A stretch of DNA of 64,000 nt from Fibrobacterota bacterium (GCA_023436205.1 JAEZKC010000072.1:1-64000); one strand, 5' to 3'. Positions 33,971 to 43,480 are shown, counted from the stretch's first letter. The notes: generated from the letters alone by a model not told the origin. Translations and numbers: made by a program.

Positions 33971-34702
33971 GTGAAATCTGCTGTAAACTTGTTAATTCTT
34001 GTATGTTTGTTCGTCGGATCATCTCAAGCCTGTTTCGATACCTACCTGCTTCTTCAGAAAGGTTCAACTGCTCTTTCCCAAGGCCGTCTGGTCGTGGAAG
34101 GGTCAGGGGAGTACAATGTAATTGGTCCTTTCATGCAGAAGCAAACTTTGTTTACCGGTGATATTAATCTCATGTACGGATTCACCGACCACTTTACTTT
34201 TCAGTTTGGTGCGGGTTCAGCAGAAAAGCCAACTCCCGCATTCTCCATTGATCAGTATGCTGTTCGCGGCACTTATAACCTCTTCTCAACACCGGGTAAC
34301 ACCTATAGTTTCGACGTGGTACTTGAACATCATGGCTCGTTTGATATATCCGAGTCTGGGATCGAATTGTCCACCCCCAATATCTACCATTTCAACAATG
34401 TATCTCTTATCGCACATCCGGCTTTGGCTTTCAGTACTTCCTCCTCGGCGTCCCTGAGGGGCCATGGAGGAATCTTTTACCGTTTCGGATCATCAGCAAT
34501 AGTCGGCCTGGGAGCCGAATTCAACAGCGCACAGAGTGCAGGCAGTTTGGGGAGAAGGCTGGTTGAGAGTGAAAGAGCAACCAGTTTGTTTTTGGGAAGC
34601 CAGATCGGACAGGGCGTCTTTTTTCAGAATGAATTCATTAAGGGATGGGGTGGAAATACTAAAGACTACGGTTACGCAGCTACGATAAAATTGCTCTGGT
34701 AG
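33971..34702 (+). CDS. Putative outer-membrane beta-barrel protein
   Basis: The 243-residue protein has a signal peptide (about 1-20, ending GSSQA) and regularly spaced amphipathic strands (GDINLMYGFTDHFTFQFGAG, then YAATIKLLW at the end), a good fit to a small outer-membrane barrel. GGGGAGG lies before the ATG. It follows the previous gene by 26 bases and is ended by the hairpin at 34709. Confidence 0.62.
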   Translation: MKSAVNLLILVCLFVGSSQACFDTYLLLQKGSTALSQGRLVVEGSGEYNVIGPFMQKQTLFTGDINLMYGFTDHFTFQFGAGSAEKPTPAFSIDQYAVRGTYNLFSTPGNTYSFDVVLEHHGSFDISESGIELSTPNIYHFNNVSLIAHPALAFSTSSSASLRGHGGIFYRFGSSAIVGLGAEFNSAQSAGSLGRRLVESERATSLFLGSQIGQGVFFQNEFIKGWGGNTKDYGYAATIKLLW

Positions 34703-34708
34703 GTTCTA

Positions 34709-34745
34709 CCCCAAAGATGCGCAAACCATCCTTACATCTTTGGGG
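34709..34745 (+). terminator. Strong hairpin after the outer-membrane protein gene
   Basis: CCCCAAAGATG (34709-34719) pairs perfectly with CATCTTTGGGG (34735-34745). There is no T-run, so it may protect the mRNA end or work in a Rho-independent way only weakly. Confidence 0.6.
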
Positions 34746-34838
34746 CTCCGCCGTCCTCACTCTGAGTACACCCGCTCGCTTATTATCTTGACCATCAGCT
34801 TCCACCATTCTATACTTATTAGTATCAATAGCTTATGC

Positions 34839-36020
34839 ATGAGCAACTTGCTGGGGTTCCAGGGATACATCGTGACATTCAGAAACCAAGTTTCATATTG
34901 GCCTATTCAAAGCAGTTTTGCCGCTTTTTGGTTTTTTTTCTCTGTTCTCACCTCTACAGCCCAGCTTCCCTGTAATCCCCAAATCCTTAAAGACAGCACC
35001 CTGCTCTTCAGTCTGGGAGCCATAAATGACAACTCTGCAGATTGCCGCGCCTGCCTTCGTACTACTTCCCCCCCAGTACTGGTACTTTTTAAAAATGGAA
35101 CTCAGGTTTCCGAGCTGACCCCCCAGGAAACCGAACGCTTCCTTGCAAAGAATCCTGCCTTTCAGGTTTCTCCAACAGTTGAAAAGAAATCCAGAAGAGA
35201 CTCTCTTAACTGGGCGGGAAAGCTCTGGGGAGACAGCTCATTTGCTTCCACGATCCTGAAGCCGGACGTTTCAATCATCGGTAAACTTTCCAAGACCTTG
35301 ACCTTGGGTGCGTGGCCGACGGGGTTTACACTAACAGACAATCTCGGTTGCGGAGCCAGTACAAGGCTTGTATTCAACAATACTTTCCGTATGGAATATC
35401 TGGGGAGTTTGTTTGAAGTGTACGCCGGTGTCGGGTACGAAAGGAAGTCACTTTTTGGAATACTCCCATCGGAACTTTTTGGCGACTCCCTTAATCGGCA
35501 CATAAACGGATCCTGGTCCTGGACAGTTGGACTTCCATTTATCCGTTATGAAATGAAGCAGGCCGGGTACATCATTCCTGATTACTTCTGGCTTGAAGAC
35601 AATATCAATAATGTGCTCCATTCCTCCCATCATGGCTCGTTCTTAAAAAGTATGGACTGGCGCTGGGATTCAAAGCACAAGGATAATATGAGTCATGCTA
35701 TTTACATTAAAGCAGGTTACTTTCATCTTGATTTCTTTTTTGATGGTGATGTTTATCATAAGTCGGTTACCAGAATGAGTTTTGAACAGTTGCCATCATT
35801 TTTCGGTACCTGGGGAATATCCTTGACTAAAGCACCAGATGTGTGGATTCCGGGCGGCTGGCTCCAGACTCCCCAACTGAATACCCCTTTGTTTCGCTTT
35901 TCAGACTACGAGATACCGATCGCGTTCAGTCCGGTTCGGTTCTCATTTAATTACTGGAGTCTGCGTAGATATCAGGTGAGTGCGCAGACCGTTTTGACTT
36001 TTGATATCAAGGAGCAATAG
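34839..36020 (+). CDS. Hypothetical outer-membrane-type protein of the TolQ/R-like operon
   Basis: The frame opens at 34740, but that start lies in the hairpin, so ATG 34839 or GTG 34872 is more likely. From GTG 34872 the product begins TFRNQVSYWPIQ followed by a signal-like hydrophobic core ending STAQ. A short N-terminal part with two Cys (ADCRACLR) follows. About 250 residues of aromatic, strand-rich sequence then run to the end (FEVYAGVGYERKSLFG, then FRFSDYEIPIAFSPVRFSFNYW), which suggests a beta-barrel. It is followed after 15 bases by the TolQ-like gene. No family is recognised. Confidence 0.55.
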   Translation: MSNLLGFQGYIVTFRNQVSYWPIQSSFAAFWFFFSVLTSTAQLPCNPQILKDSTLLFSLGAINDNSADCRACLRTTSPPVLVLFKNGTQVSELTPQETERFLAKNPAFQVSPTVEKKSRRDSLNWAGKLWGDSSFASTILKPDVSIIGKLSKTLTLGAWPTGFTLTDNLGCGASTRLVFNNTFRMEYLGSLFEVYAGVGYERKSLFGILPSELFGDSLNRHINGSWSWTVGLPFIRYEMKQAGYIIPDYFWLEDNINNVLHSSHHGSFLKSMDWRWDSKHKDNMSHAIYIKAGYFHLDFFFDGDVYHKSVTRMSFEQLPSFFGTWGISLTKAPDVWIPGGWLQTPQLNTPLFRFSDYEIPIAFSPVRFSFNYWSLRRYQVSAQTVLTFDIKEQ

Positions 36021-36035
36021 TAACAGGAGATGGTG

Positions 36036-37133
36036 ATGAAGAAAAAGCAGAATAAAAACGATGTGCAGAAGTATTCCGCACTGGATGTGGCACAGCAGCA
36101 TTTGCACAGTTCGATAAACATGATACATATATCTTTGATGATGCCTGTCCCGCTTATGGTAGGGGCAGTTTTAGGCTTTTTCTATTTTGAATCCAATTGG
36201 TTCAAAGATCCTTTCCTGTGGGCTATTCTAGGGCTATTCATTTTTGGTCAGCTCGGAGCCTTTTTACAGTATTTGTCATTAAGATCCGGTGCAGTAAAAG
36301 CCGGAAAAACCATTTCCATTATAAAATCGGAAGGTGAAACTCCCAATTTCGACTCTCTGCAACAGAAGATGTTGAAAGATGCCCCGCCCTGTCAGATTCG
36401 GGACAGCGTCCTGCGATGGATACAGCTTGGCATTCAAGGTGAGTCTCAGGGAATGGAACGAATGATGGACCATGCGGCTATCCGCCGGGATCAGGTGGCA
36501 AACAAGCTGCTCTCCTTTCACTCATCCATCAACCGCATCACCTTGAAAATGGGATTTCTTGGGACACTCATGGGGCTTCTGATGGCATTTGAGCCGATGA
36601 AACAGGCGATGCTTTCACTGCAGGGGAGTCAGGGGGAATTCAAATTTATCAACGATATTGTAAAGGCTATCGACGGTGATGCCTATGCAATTTTAACCAC
36701 GCTTTTTGCCACCGGGCTCTCCATATTCATCGAACTGCTCACAATTCAGCTGTTCGAACGTGTTCTCGGTCAGTTTGAATTGATGAATAATAATCTCGAC
36801 GACTGGTGTCTTATACATCTGCAACCAAGAATCAAAGAGTATTCCGCCAATGCCGAAAAGAGATACCTTGAAGAGCTTATAAAGGTACAGAAGGATTTCG
36901 CTGAAAAGGTTGTTGTACTGTCAATTGCCATGGATGAACAGGTTCGAGCCCTGGGAAGCCGTATTGAGGAAACTGGCCGTCAACTGATGAAAATTTTGCC
37001 AGTAGAAAAGGAGATGACCAGAAAAGTTTCCATGCTTGCAGAGTACGAAATGCAATACCGGCAATTGCTAAACGCGAAGCTGCAGAGTCTCGCTCCTCTT
37101 GGCTTGACTGAGGGACAGGAAAATGATCAATAG
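36036..37133 (+). CDS. MotA/TolQ/ExbB-type proton channel protein
   Basis: The 365-residue protein has four membrane segments: two near the N-terminus (about 32-50 and 56-75) and the two conserved ones at about 172-190 (GFLGTLMGLLMAFEPMKQA) and 215-240 (YAILTTLFATGLSIFIELLT). The last two match the proton-channel core of TolQ/ExbB/MotA. The C-terminal 120 residues are a long cytosolic helix-rich tail absent from TolQ. AGGAG six bases before ATG 36036 sets the start. It overlaps the TolR-like gene, so the two should form a motor in the inner membrane. Confidence 0.85.
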   Translation: MKKKQNKNDVQKYSALDVAQQHLHSSINMIHISLMMPVPLMVGAVLGFFYFESNWFKDPFLWAILGLFIFGQLGAFLQYLSLRSGAVKAGKTISIIKSEGETPNFDSLQQKMLKDAPPCQIRDSVLRWIQLGIQGESQGMERMMDHAAIRRDQVANKLLSFHSSINRITLKMGFLGTLMGLLMAFEPMKQAMLSLQGSQGEFKFINDIVKAIDGDAYAILTTLFATGLSIFIELLTIQLFERVLGQFELMNNNLDDWCLIHLQPRIKEYSANAEKRYLEELIKVQKDFAEKVVVLSIAMDEQVRALGSRIEETGRQLMKILPVEKEMTRKVSMLAEYEMQYRQLLNAKLQSLAPLGLTEGQENDQ

Positions 37134-37650
37134 AAGAGCCAAAGTCGATTTGGGGAATGCCATTTCAATGGAGGATGCTCTCTCCATCATGGTAGTGACC
37201 TTTGTATTGTTCTTCCTTTTCCTTATCCCGCTGGTGAATATTGATCGAATGAAACTGGAGGAAGCACAGAAGGACACTTATTGGGAGAAAGTAGCTGAAT
37301 GGATCACAGAGCATGAAAGCAGTGGGACTTTCGCAGCTCCCTATCTCCTTGCATTCGGTCTCAAAGGCCATAAGGTTTGCGTGACTGAGGTATCCGGAAA
37401 AAAATACATTGAAGCAATCTCCCCCGGCGGAGAGTTGGTAATAGTCAAGCATTTTGGTGACCGCTACATCTCCTTGAGTGTTAAGGAAAACAGTTCGGTT
37501 GTCACCTATCGTTTCGGAGAAATCCGATGGAGCGGGGCGGAGCAGGAGTGGTTTACTATAAACAGCAGTCTGGATTATGGTGAACTGGAGTTCACCAATG
37601 CAATGCAGAAAGAATACCGTCAGTGGACAAAAGAGACAAGAGGGTTCTGA
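37123..37650 (+). CDS. ExbD/TolR-like single-span motor partner (divergent)
   Basis: The 175-residue protein has a short cytosolic N-terminus, one membrane segment (SIMVVTFVLFFLFLIPLV, about 22-39) and a periplasmic domain. TolR/ExbD carry a critical Asp at the start of this segment. Here Glu-Asp (MEDALSIM) sits just at that border and may serve. The periplasmic part is not clearly a TolR domain, so the call rests on the membrane layout and on the overlap with the TolQ-like gene. It overlaps the next gene by 28 bases. Confidence 0.6.
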   Translation: MINRRAKVDLGNAISMEDALSIMVVTFVLFFLFLIPLVNIDRMKLEEAQKDTYWEKVAEWITEHESSGTFAAPYLLAFGLKGHKVCVTEVSGKKYIEAISPGGELVIVKHFGDRYISLSVKENSSVVTYRFGEIRWSGAEQEWFTINSSLDYGELEFTNAMQKEYRQWTKETRGF

Positions 37651-40139
37651 ATCGAAAAACCGAATGGCTTATCGTCACCATAAAGTTTTCTTTGGTGCTG
37701 ACGTGCTGTTTTTGTTTCTTTTCCTACAGCCAGGAACAGGATCAGCTCACCCACATGGGCCTGGCATATCTCAACGAAGAACCTCTTGCTTCTCAGTTTG
37801 CAGAACGCCTTCTTGCCAGCGGAAAGCCTGTTTTTTACATAAGTAAACTCAGCAGAGGTGTTTCTCAGGGTGATATAATCCGTTTCAAGGATAAGGCAGT
37901 TCTTATTGATGGCGATGTCTGGCAAACAATGCAAAGCATGGGGATTCTTAAAAGGCTTACTAACATTCCCGTGATGGCCCTTACTGCCAGATCAAAAAGC
38001 GATGTCTGGGCTTCCCGATCAGATCAGGTCTCCCGCAGCTCCGAAAACAAAGGCTACACCCTTGGACGTGAACTGCTGAAAATATTTGAAGACTATTTCG
38101 GCAGAACGCCATCCCGCTCGGAAATGGTGATCAGCTTCAGCGGATCACACATGACCCTTACCGCCCCACGGCAACTACTCGATGAGCTTAATTTCGTAAA
38201 CGTTGTCAGAGTTCATAAAAACAAAGATAACCCGGCATTCATCACAGAAAAACCACCCTCACCGACTTTTACCGGTCAACCGTTCTCCTGGACAGTATGG
38301 GCCATAGACCCTCTTGAACCATCAGGACAGCTTCAGTATTCATTTACATCCGAACTTCCGCCCGGGCTCTCCTGGGATGCCCCATCTCACTCTTTGAGCG
38401 GGACACCAGATCAGGCGGGGTCTTTTACGCTCTCCTTTTCATCCCGCAACGCACGAGGTCAGCAGGTCGCCCTGCTTTGCACACTGCTCGTGAAAGAAAA
38501 CACTGCCCCTCGTGTTCAGGCAAAAATTGACGAATTGGTGCTCAGTGGAACCCACTTGACTATAGAACCATTTGTATCCGATGCGGAACATGCCTCAAGT
38601 GAACTTACGGTAAAGCTTTTCAATCAACCTGAAGGTATGGCCATCAACGAATCAAATCGACTCATTGAGTGGGCAGTGCCTCATGCAGCAAAAGATACCA
38701 CATACACGTTTGTTCTCGCCGCCCGTGACCCTCTGGGCGCTGTGGGGCGCGGAGAATTCAGTATCGAAGTCTTATCCAAAGCAAATGCACATAAAGCCGT
38801 TTCAATTGATTTTCGCCTGCCAGTCGATACCCTGATACAGGGGCATACATACCGCTGGCCCGATCGCACCTGGAAACAGGCAATGTGGCATGAACGTAAT
38901 GTTCGGCTTGAATCGGTAACCGGTACTAATATTACACGGTATGATTCAACGGGTACAGGTGAGCTTTTCGTCAAACCAATAAACACCGGCAATCACTCCA
39001 TAACCTTTACCTTTATCATGGATACACTTTCCTTTCAGGTAACAAAGACCTGCCCGGTGATCCCCAGCAAGCCACCCGTTTTCAAAAGCCGGCTCACGGC
39101 AGATACGTATCAGTTCGGCCAGAAAGCCTTTTACACACCGGTTGTAGTTGATGATGATGGAGATCAGGTTACGCTGAAATTGATAGATCAGTACGGTGGG
39201 GAGCGGATTATTACCGAAGATGCAGTCGAGCTTATTACCGATAAGACTGGCTTTCATACGCTTCTTTTCAAAGCTTCAGATCCTTACGGCAATATCGCCT
39301 ATCAACAAATTTATTACTCTGTCCCGCAGAGGGAAAAGAAAGTCGTTTCGGAATGGTTTATTCAGAAGGGTAACCGGTCGACTTTCGACGTGGCTTTCCA
39401 GGCTCCGGGTTTCAGGGTTGGGTTGCATTCGGCCAACATCGTAAGAACTCTGGAAAGCGGTTTTCTTGGTTTGAACACATTTCAGAGCCCATTTCTTTTC
39501 ATAGGCGGAAATCCATTGGGGGAAAAGCAATTTGCGGATGGAAATTATCTGTTTGCAGATTGCGGAATAAGTGCCCGAATGCATGATGCCAAGCTTTTCA
39601 GCGGGGGAGTGGTTGGGCGCATAGAGACCAACTATCGCAAAGGAGGAATATCCCCCTGGCGCTTTCAGGGTGTTCTCAGCCTAAGGCTCAAGCAGGCACT
39701 TTTTGTGACAGATACTGCCGGCCTGGGTGAAGAGCTTGGAGGTTATGTTGACGAATACCTCCAGAGTGGTGAAATTAATCTTCCTCCCATTGTGGAAAAG
39801 CTGGGGGAAATATTTGGTTCTTATGGAGAAACTGACAATGTGGGTTTTTACCTCAAGCTGCAGACGCTTTACAATCTTCCCTGGGGATTTTGGCTGGGTC
39901 CTTCAATCTGGATGGAGGATGATATTCGTATGCCCGATTCGAATACCGTTTTTGAAAATGAAAGTTCCCGCTTGACTGCATACGGAAATGTACTTCTGCA
40001 GTATACCGGATTGTGCTTGCTTCATGACTACCGTATCGGGCGAGTCGCTCTTTCTCAGCAGTTAAATATAGGCTGGAGAGGGAACAGCGGGGTGCCCAGG
40101 GCGGAGTGGATTGGTGTTCTTCGATTTATAAGCCGATAA
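37623..40139 (+). CDS. Large envelope protein with Ig-like repeats and C-terminal beta-barrel
   Basis: The 838-residue protein has a signal-like segment (about 16-36). An N-terminal domain at about 40-200 comes next, then a putative-Ig (He_PIG) module at about 205-275 with LPPGLSWDAPSHSLSGTPDQAGSFTLSF. At least two more Ig/cadherin-like modules follow (about 280-385 and 490-575, with VVDDDGDQVTLKLID and LLFKASDPYGN). The last 240 residues are rich in aromatic amphipathic strands and end in FISR, a likely outer-membrane barrel. A protein that spans the periplasm with Ig modules and ends in the outer membrane is what a TolQR-like motor could act on. The GTG start lies inside the TolR-like gene. 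The role is unknown. Confidence 0.6.
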   Translation: MDKRDKRVLNRKTEWLIVTIKFSLVLTCCFCFFSYSQEQDQLTHMGLAYLNEEPLASQFAERLLASGKPVFYISKLSRGVSQGDIIRFKDKAVLIDGDVWQTMQSMGILKRLTNIPVMALTARSKSDVWASRSDQVSRSSENKGYTLGRELLKIFEDYFGRTPSRSEMVISFSGSHMTLTAPRQLLDELNFVNVVRVHKNKDNPAFITEKPPSPTFTGQPFSWTVWAIDPLEPSGQLQYSFTSELPPGLSWDAPSHSLSGTPDQAGSFTLSFSSRNARGQQVALLCTLLVKENTAPRVQAKIDELVLSGTHLTIEPFVSDAEHASSELTVKLFNQPEGMAINESNRLIEWAVPHAAKDTTYTFVLAARDPLGAVGRGEFSIEVLSKANAHKAVSIDFRLPVDTLIQGHTYRWPDRTWKQAMWHERNVRLESVTGTNITRYDSTGTGELFVKPINTGNHSITFTFIMDTLSFQVTKTCPVIPSKPPVFKSRLTADTYQFGQKAFYTPVVVDDDGDQVTLKLIDQYGGERIITEDAVELITDKTGFHTLLFKASDPYGNIAYQQIYYSVPQREKKVVSEWFIQKGNRSTFDVAFQAPGFRVGLHSANIVRTLESGFLGLNTFQSPFLFIGGNPLGEKQFADGNYLFADCGISARMHDAKLFSGGVVGRIETNYRKGGISPWRFQGVLSLRLKQALFVTDTAGLGEELGGYVDEYLQSGEINLPPIVEKLGEIFGSYGETDNVGFYLKLQTLYNLPWGFWLGPSIWMEDDIRMPDSNTVFENESSRLTAYGNVLLQYTGLCLLHDYRIGRVALSQQLNIGWRGNSGVPRAEWIGVLRFISR

Positions 40140-40339
40140 TGACCCTTTCTTCTTGTTCTATACTTCATCAGATCACACATCTGAAACACATTTTACCGGG
40201 TAGGTCTTGAGAATCAATGTCGCAAGATCCTGGAAGTATATTGTGAAGCAATCCATCATGAGAAAAAAATTAGATTATTTCATTCAAAATTATAGAAAAG
40301 TATTTATGTTTTTACCGAACACTCGTCTAATGAATCAGT

Positions 40340-40894
40340 ATGGAAACAGCAGAACTCATAAATGAAGCCCGCCGGGGCGACCGAAAAGCGCTCAGTACCC
40401 TCATCTTCGAGAACCGGGGATACATCGCAGCACTGGTCTCCCGGTTCATTGAGGACCGGGAGCAGAAGAAGGATGTGATCCAGAATATATGCATGAAAGT
40501 GGTGAAATCCATCTCTAGCTTCGAAGGCAACTGCAGATTTACCACATGGCTTTATAGAATAATAGTCAGTGAAGTAACCGACTTCAGACGACGTCAGATG
40601 GTAAGTAAAAGGGTTGACCTCTGCAATCTGCCGGAGGATTGCTGGTGTGATTATAATGCTCCCGATGAGCTGGACGATTTGGCCCGCCGGGAACTTCGTC
40701 AGGCGGTCGGTACCATGCTCCAGGAGATCCCCCGGGATCAGAAAGCCGCTTTCTCCCTCTTTTATCTGGCCGGATGCAGAGGAAGTGAAGCAGCGGAGGT
40801 AATGAACATTTCAGAGGCCAATTTCTTCATGAAACTGAAGGCTGCCAGAGATGCTTTGAGAACGAAGCTGAAAAAACAGGGGCTGGGGCTGTGA
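40340..40894 (+). CDS. ECF-type RNA polymerase sigma factor
   Basis: The 184-residue protein has region 2 (LIFENRGYIAALVSRFIEDREQKKDVIQNICMKV, then TWLYRIIVSEVTDFRRRQ) and region 4 (AAFSLFYLAGCRGSEAAEVMNISEANFFMKLKAARDAL). It lacks region 1 and region 3, as ECF factors do. The next gene overlaps its stop and encodes a FecR-like membrane protein, so the pair is probably a sigma/anti-sigma unit. The targets may include the upstream envelope operon, which is inference. Confidence 0.9.
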   Translation: METAELINEARRGDRKALSTLIFENRGYIAALVSRFIEDREQKKDVIQNICMKVVKSISSFEGNCRFTTWLYRIIVSEVTDFRRRQMVSKRVDLCNLPEDCWCDYNAPDELDDLARRELRQAVGTMLQEIPRDQKAAFSLFYLAGCRGSEAAEVMNISEANFFMKLKAARDALRTKLKKQGLGL

Positions 40895-42489
40895 ACGGAT
40901 CAGAAAAACTACAACTAATAGATAAGTTCCTCCACGGAAATCTTTCCGAAGAGGACTTTGCCGACTTTCTCGATAGGTTGGGTCACGATTCAACTTTTCG
41001 TGAGGAAGTCGGGCGCAGGACCTCCTTGGAGGCAGATCTGTTTTGTCTGCAGTATGCAGTCGCATCAAAAGAAGATGAGAAGATCCTGGTAGAGCAACTT
41101 TCTTGTGGTGAGCTTGCCCCTCGTTCAGATGAACTTGCGGCAGGTGAAAACGAGTTTACCGATGAAGAATGGGGCCTGATGATCGAAGCAGGTATTTCAG
41201 AATCGGTTGCTCTTAAAAAGCTTACGCCCTGGCATCGTTACGGAAAATATCTCATAGCTGCATGCTTTGTGGGGATGGCTGTGGCATCCTATTCGGCGCG
41301 CGATTTCCTTTTTGACACTGCGGGAACACTGGTTAAAAAAGTACGAGGGGTCCAAACAGAACAAATGGCCGTACTTTCTGCTGACAGTGTCGTCTCTTTT
41401 GAAAACAGCACAGTGCTCATCGAGCAGAATTCGGTCGCATCAGTTGATTCGGTTCAGGATGATTGCGCCGAAGTAACATTGTCACGAGGATCTGCCGTAA
41501 TGCACGTGGAGCAGGGAAAAAAAAAGAGTCTCTCGATCAAAACTCCCCAGGTTCGTGTGACCTCCAAAGGGGCTCTGGCAAGTGTCAAATCAGAGCAGGG
41601 TATTACCATTATAGATGTGGATAGCGGTTCGGTGGAGTTCAGCCATGCAGGAAAAAAGGAGAGCTCCATTTTAACAGCGCCGGCGTCGGTAGTGGCAGGC
41701 AGTGATACGATCATTTCTCTTCTGCCCAGGGCAATGCATAATGCCAAGTCAAGAAAGCTGCTCGAGGAGTTTCTCAGTCGTACGGCAAACGATATCCCCG
41801 GGATCGGCAATTCCGCCGATGCGCTTCCGGTGATCCGCACAGAGCAGGAGGAGCACTTGATCTCTCTTTTCAGAAAAGAGATCGATTTGGAGCAGCTGGG
41901 TGCACAACTGAGGAGCTTGCCGGAGTCGGCGTTTACCTATGAGGCAGTTTCTCAGGCACTTTCATTACTAGTTTCAAATCATAAGAATACTAGTTTACAT
42001 GCTTGTGATACTCTTTCAGCGATAATAAAGAAGAGTTCCATACGGCAGCTCATACTCTATAGAAGCGCCGAAGTAATGAAAATGCAAAAAGCTCTGGGCG
42101 CTGCAGTCGACCGCTATATGAAAGCGTTTCGGCTCTCCTCTACCGGGCCTCTGGCGGAAGAGTCACTTATTCAAATACTGAAAATTGCAGATTCAAGCTT
42201 TGCAGATATGCAAAGCGTGGCAGCGGGTCTTTATATGGAACATTTTTACCAAAGCCCAAGAGCAGAATCGGTGCTGTTCTCTTATGCCAACAATCTTCGA
42301 ATAGCCGGTTCTCTGGATAAGGCCATGGCCATGTATGAACAGTATGCTGCGCTCTATCCTCAGGGCAGATACAAAGATGATGCCGTTTACTGGATAGGCT
42401 GGTGTCTGGTGCAGGGTAAGCTGGAACATGGCAATCTAGACAAACAAAAAGGAAAACAACTGCTCCGTCCGGACGGGCACGTTTACTAA
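40891..42489 (+). CDS. FecR-domain anti-sigma-like membrane protein with C-terminal TPR region
   Basis: The 532-residue protein has a cytosolic N-terminal part of about 110 residues that could hold the sigma factor. One membrane segment follows (about 115-135, YLIAACFVGMAVASYSA), then a periplasmic FecR-like domain (VQDDCAEVTLSRGSAVMHVEQGKKKSLSIKTPQVRVTSKGALASVKSE). A helical tail has TPR-like units (LYRSAEVMKMQKALGAAVDRYMKAF, then YEQYAALYPQGRYKDDAVYWIG). It starts with GTG in a GTGA overlap with the sigma gene. FecR plus TPR in one protein is a less common build. Confidence 0.8.
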   Translation: MNGSEKLQLIDKFLHGNLSEEDFADFLDRLGHDSTFREEVGRRTSLEADLFCLQYAVASKEDEKILVEQLSCGELAPRSDELAAGENEFTDEEWGLMIEAGISESVALKKLTPWHRYGKYLIAACFVGMAVASYSARDFLFDTAGTLVKKVRGVQTEQMAVLSADSVVSFENSTVLIEQNSVASVDSVQDDCAEVTLSRGSAVMHVEQGKKKSLSIKTPQVRVTSKGALASVKSEQGITIIDVDSGSVEFSHAGKKESSILTAPASVVAGSDTIISLLPRAMHNAKSRKLLEEFLSRTANDIPGIGNSADALPVIRTEQEEHLISLFRKEIDLEQLGAQLRSLPESAFTYEAVSQALSLLVSNHKNTSLHACDTLSAIIKKSSIRQLILYRSAEVMKMQKALGAAVDRYMKAFRLSSTGPLAEESLIQILKIADSSFADMQSVAAGLYMEHFYQSPRAESVLFSYANNLRIAGSLDKAMAMYEQYAALYPQGRYKDDAVYWIGWCLVQGKLEHGNLDKQKGKQLLRPDGHVY

Positions 42490-42523
42490 ATAAAACTATC
42501 AAAGCTCTAACAAGGGAGTTGCT

Positions 42524-42958
42524 ATGAAAGTGGTAATCTGTGCATTCGCGATTTCGGCGCTTCTGGTTTCTGGTGCAGTTGCATCCCAGTCGGTAATGGC
42601 CAAACAGGATAATACTCCTGTTTACTCCTCTTCCGATCAGCGTCTCAATGAACCGATCTTTTCAGTTTCCTCCCGGGAAGCGCTTACCGTTGAAGGCCAG
42701 AAGTGGAGCTACTACAAGGTGACCGATTCACAGGGGAGAAGCGGCTGGATTAAGAAATCAGAATGTCGGGAAGTCAAGAGCAGTTCCCATCTGGTTTTGG
42801 ATGATCTCGTGGTGGAGGCGTACGGGGACAATCCATATAGTTCGATTGTTTTTGGAACCAGCCCCGAAGATCAGGTAGAGATAAAGCTTGAGCGGTCTTT
42901 CAAGGAAGCTCTGCTTTGCAACGTAGATCGGGAAACTTTGGAGCGGATGGACAAATAA
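42524..42958 (+). CDS. Exported SH3-like domain protein
   Basis: The 144-residue protein has a signal peptide (about 1-20, ending AVAS) and a bacterial SH3-like domain at about 28-80 (NTPVYSSSDQRLNEPIFSVSSREALTV, then YKVTDSQGRSGWIKKSEC). A short C-terminal extension follows. Such domains often bind peptidoglycan. AAGGGAG lies upstream of the ATG. It lies 34 bases past the FecR-like gene and is probably the last gene of that operon; the hairpin at 42972 follows. Confidence 0.75.
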   Translation: MKVVICAFAISALLVSGAVASQSVMAKQDNTPVYSSSDQRLNEPIFSVSSREALTVEGQKWSYYKVTDSQGRSGWIKKSECREVKSSSHLVLDDLVVEAYGDNPYSSIVFGTSPEDQVEIKLERSFKEALLCNVDRETLERMDK

Positions 42959-42971
42959 GTAGCATGATCTC

Positions 42972-43004
42972 GTCGTGTAGTCTTTACAGTAAGGGCTACA
43001 CGAC
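42972..43004 (+). terminator. Strong hairpin closing the sigma/FecR operon
   Basis: GTCGTGTAG pairs perfectly with CTACACGAC around a 15-base loop. Only a TT follows, so it is a weak terminator by sequence but a firm mRNA end structure. Confidence 0.6.
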
Positions 43005-43065
43005 TTGAAGAAATGTTGATTTTTGATTTAGATTGTCAATTCAACAGAATCGTACTGATTTGTTG

Positions 43066-43237
43066 ACACTGCCACGTTCCGCTCACCCTTGAGCGTAGTC
43101 TTCGGAGTCGAAGGGTCACCCTGCCAGTCCTTCGATTCCTATCGTAGAAGTGTAGGTCCGCCGAAGTCGAAGGATAATTCTTAAGCTCGCCGATAGCAAC
43201 TCCTCCTGTTAACGGCGAAGACGCCTCACAGGTCACC
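43066..43237. repeat. Composite repeat: families A and B together
   Basis: The block holds a shortened family A core near 43094 and a full one at 43152-43170 (GTAGGTCCGCCGAAGTCGA). A minus-strand family B copy follows at 43207-43237 (TGTTAACGGCGAAGACGCC). The same A-with-B pairing occurs at 54384-54610 and 61586-61650. No gene lies in the rest of this 43005-43480 gap, which must hold the glycosidase promoter. Confidence 0.7.
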
Positions 43238-43480
43238 AGCAGCATTTCCCGCTATGCAACTCCCTCGAAAATAGTCATCTGAGTCTGTCAAACACGAATT
43301 TCGGAAAAGAGACCGGAGTCGGTTCCTGTTTAATCATTTTTGGTCGAGAATTAAAATTCACCCAGGGCACTGATTCCGAACGATTTGATTTCAGTGCATT
43401 GTTTTTTATTCGTTAAGGACCTATATTAATCCGAAAGTGGAAACCCGATCATGGAAGTACTCAGAAACAAGAGGTGTTTT

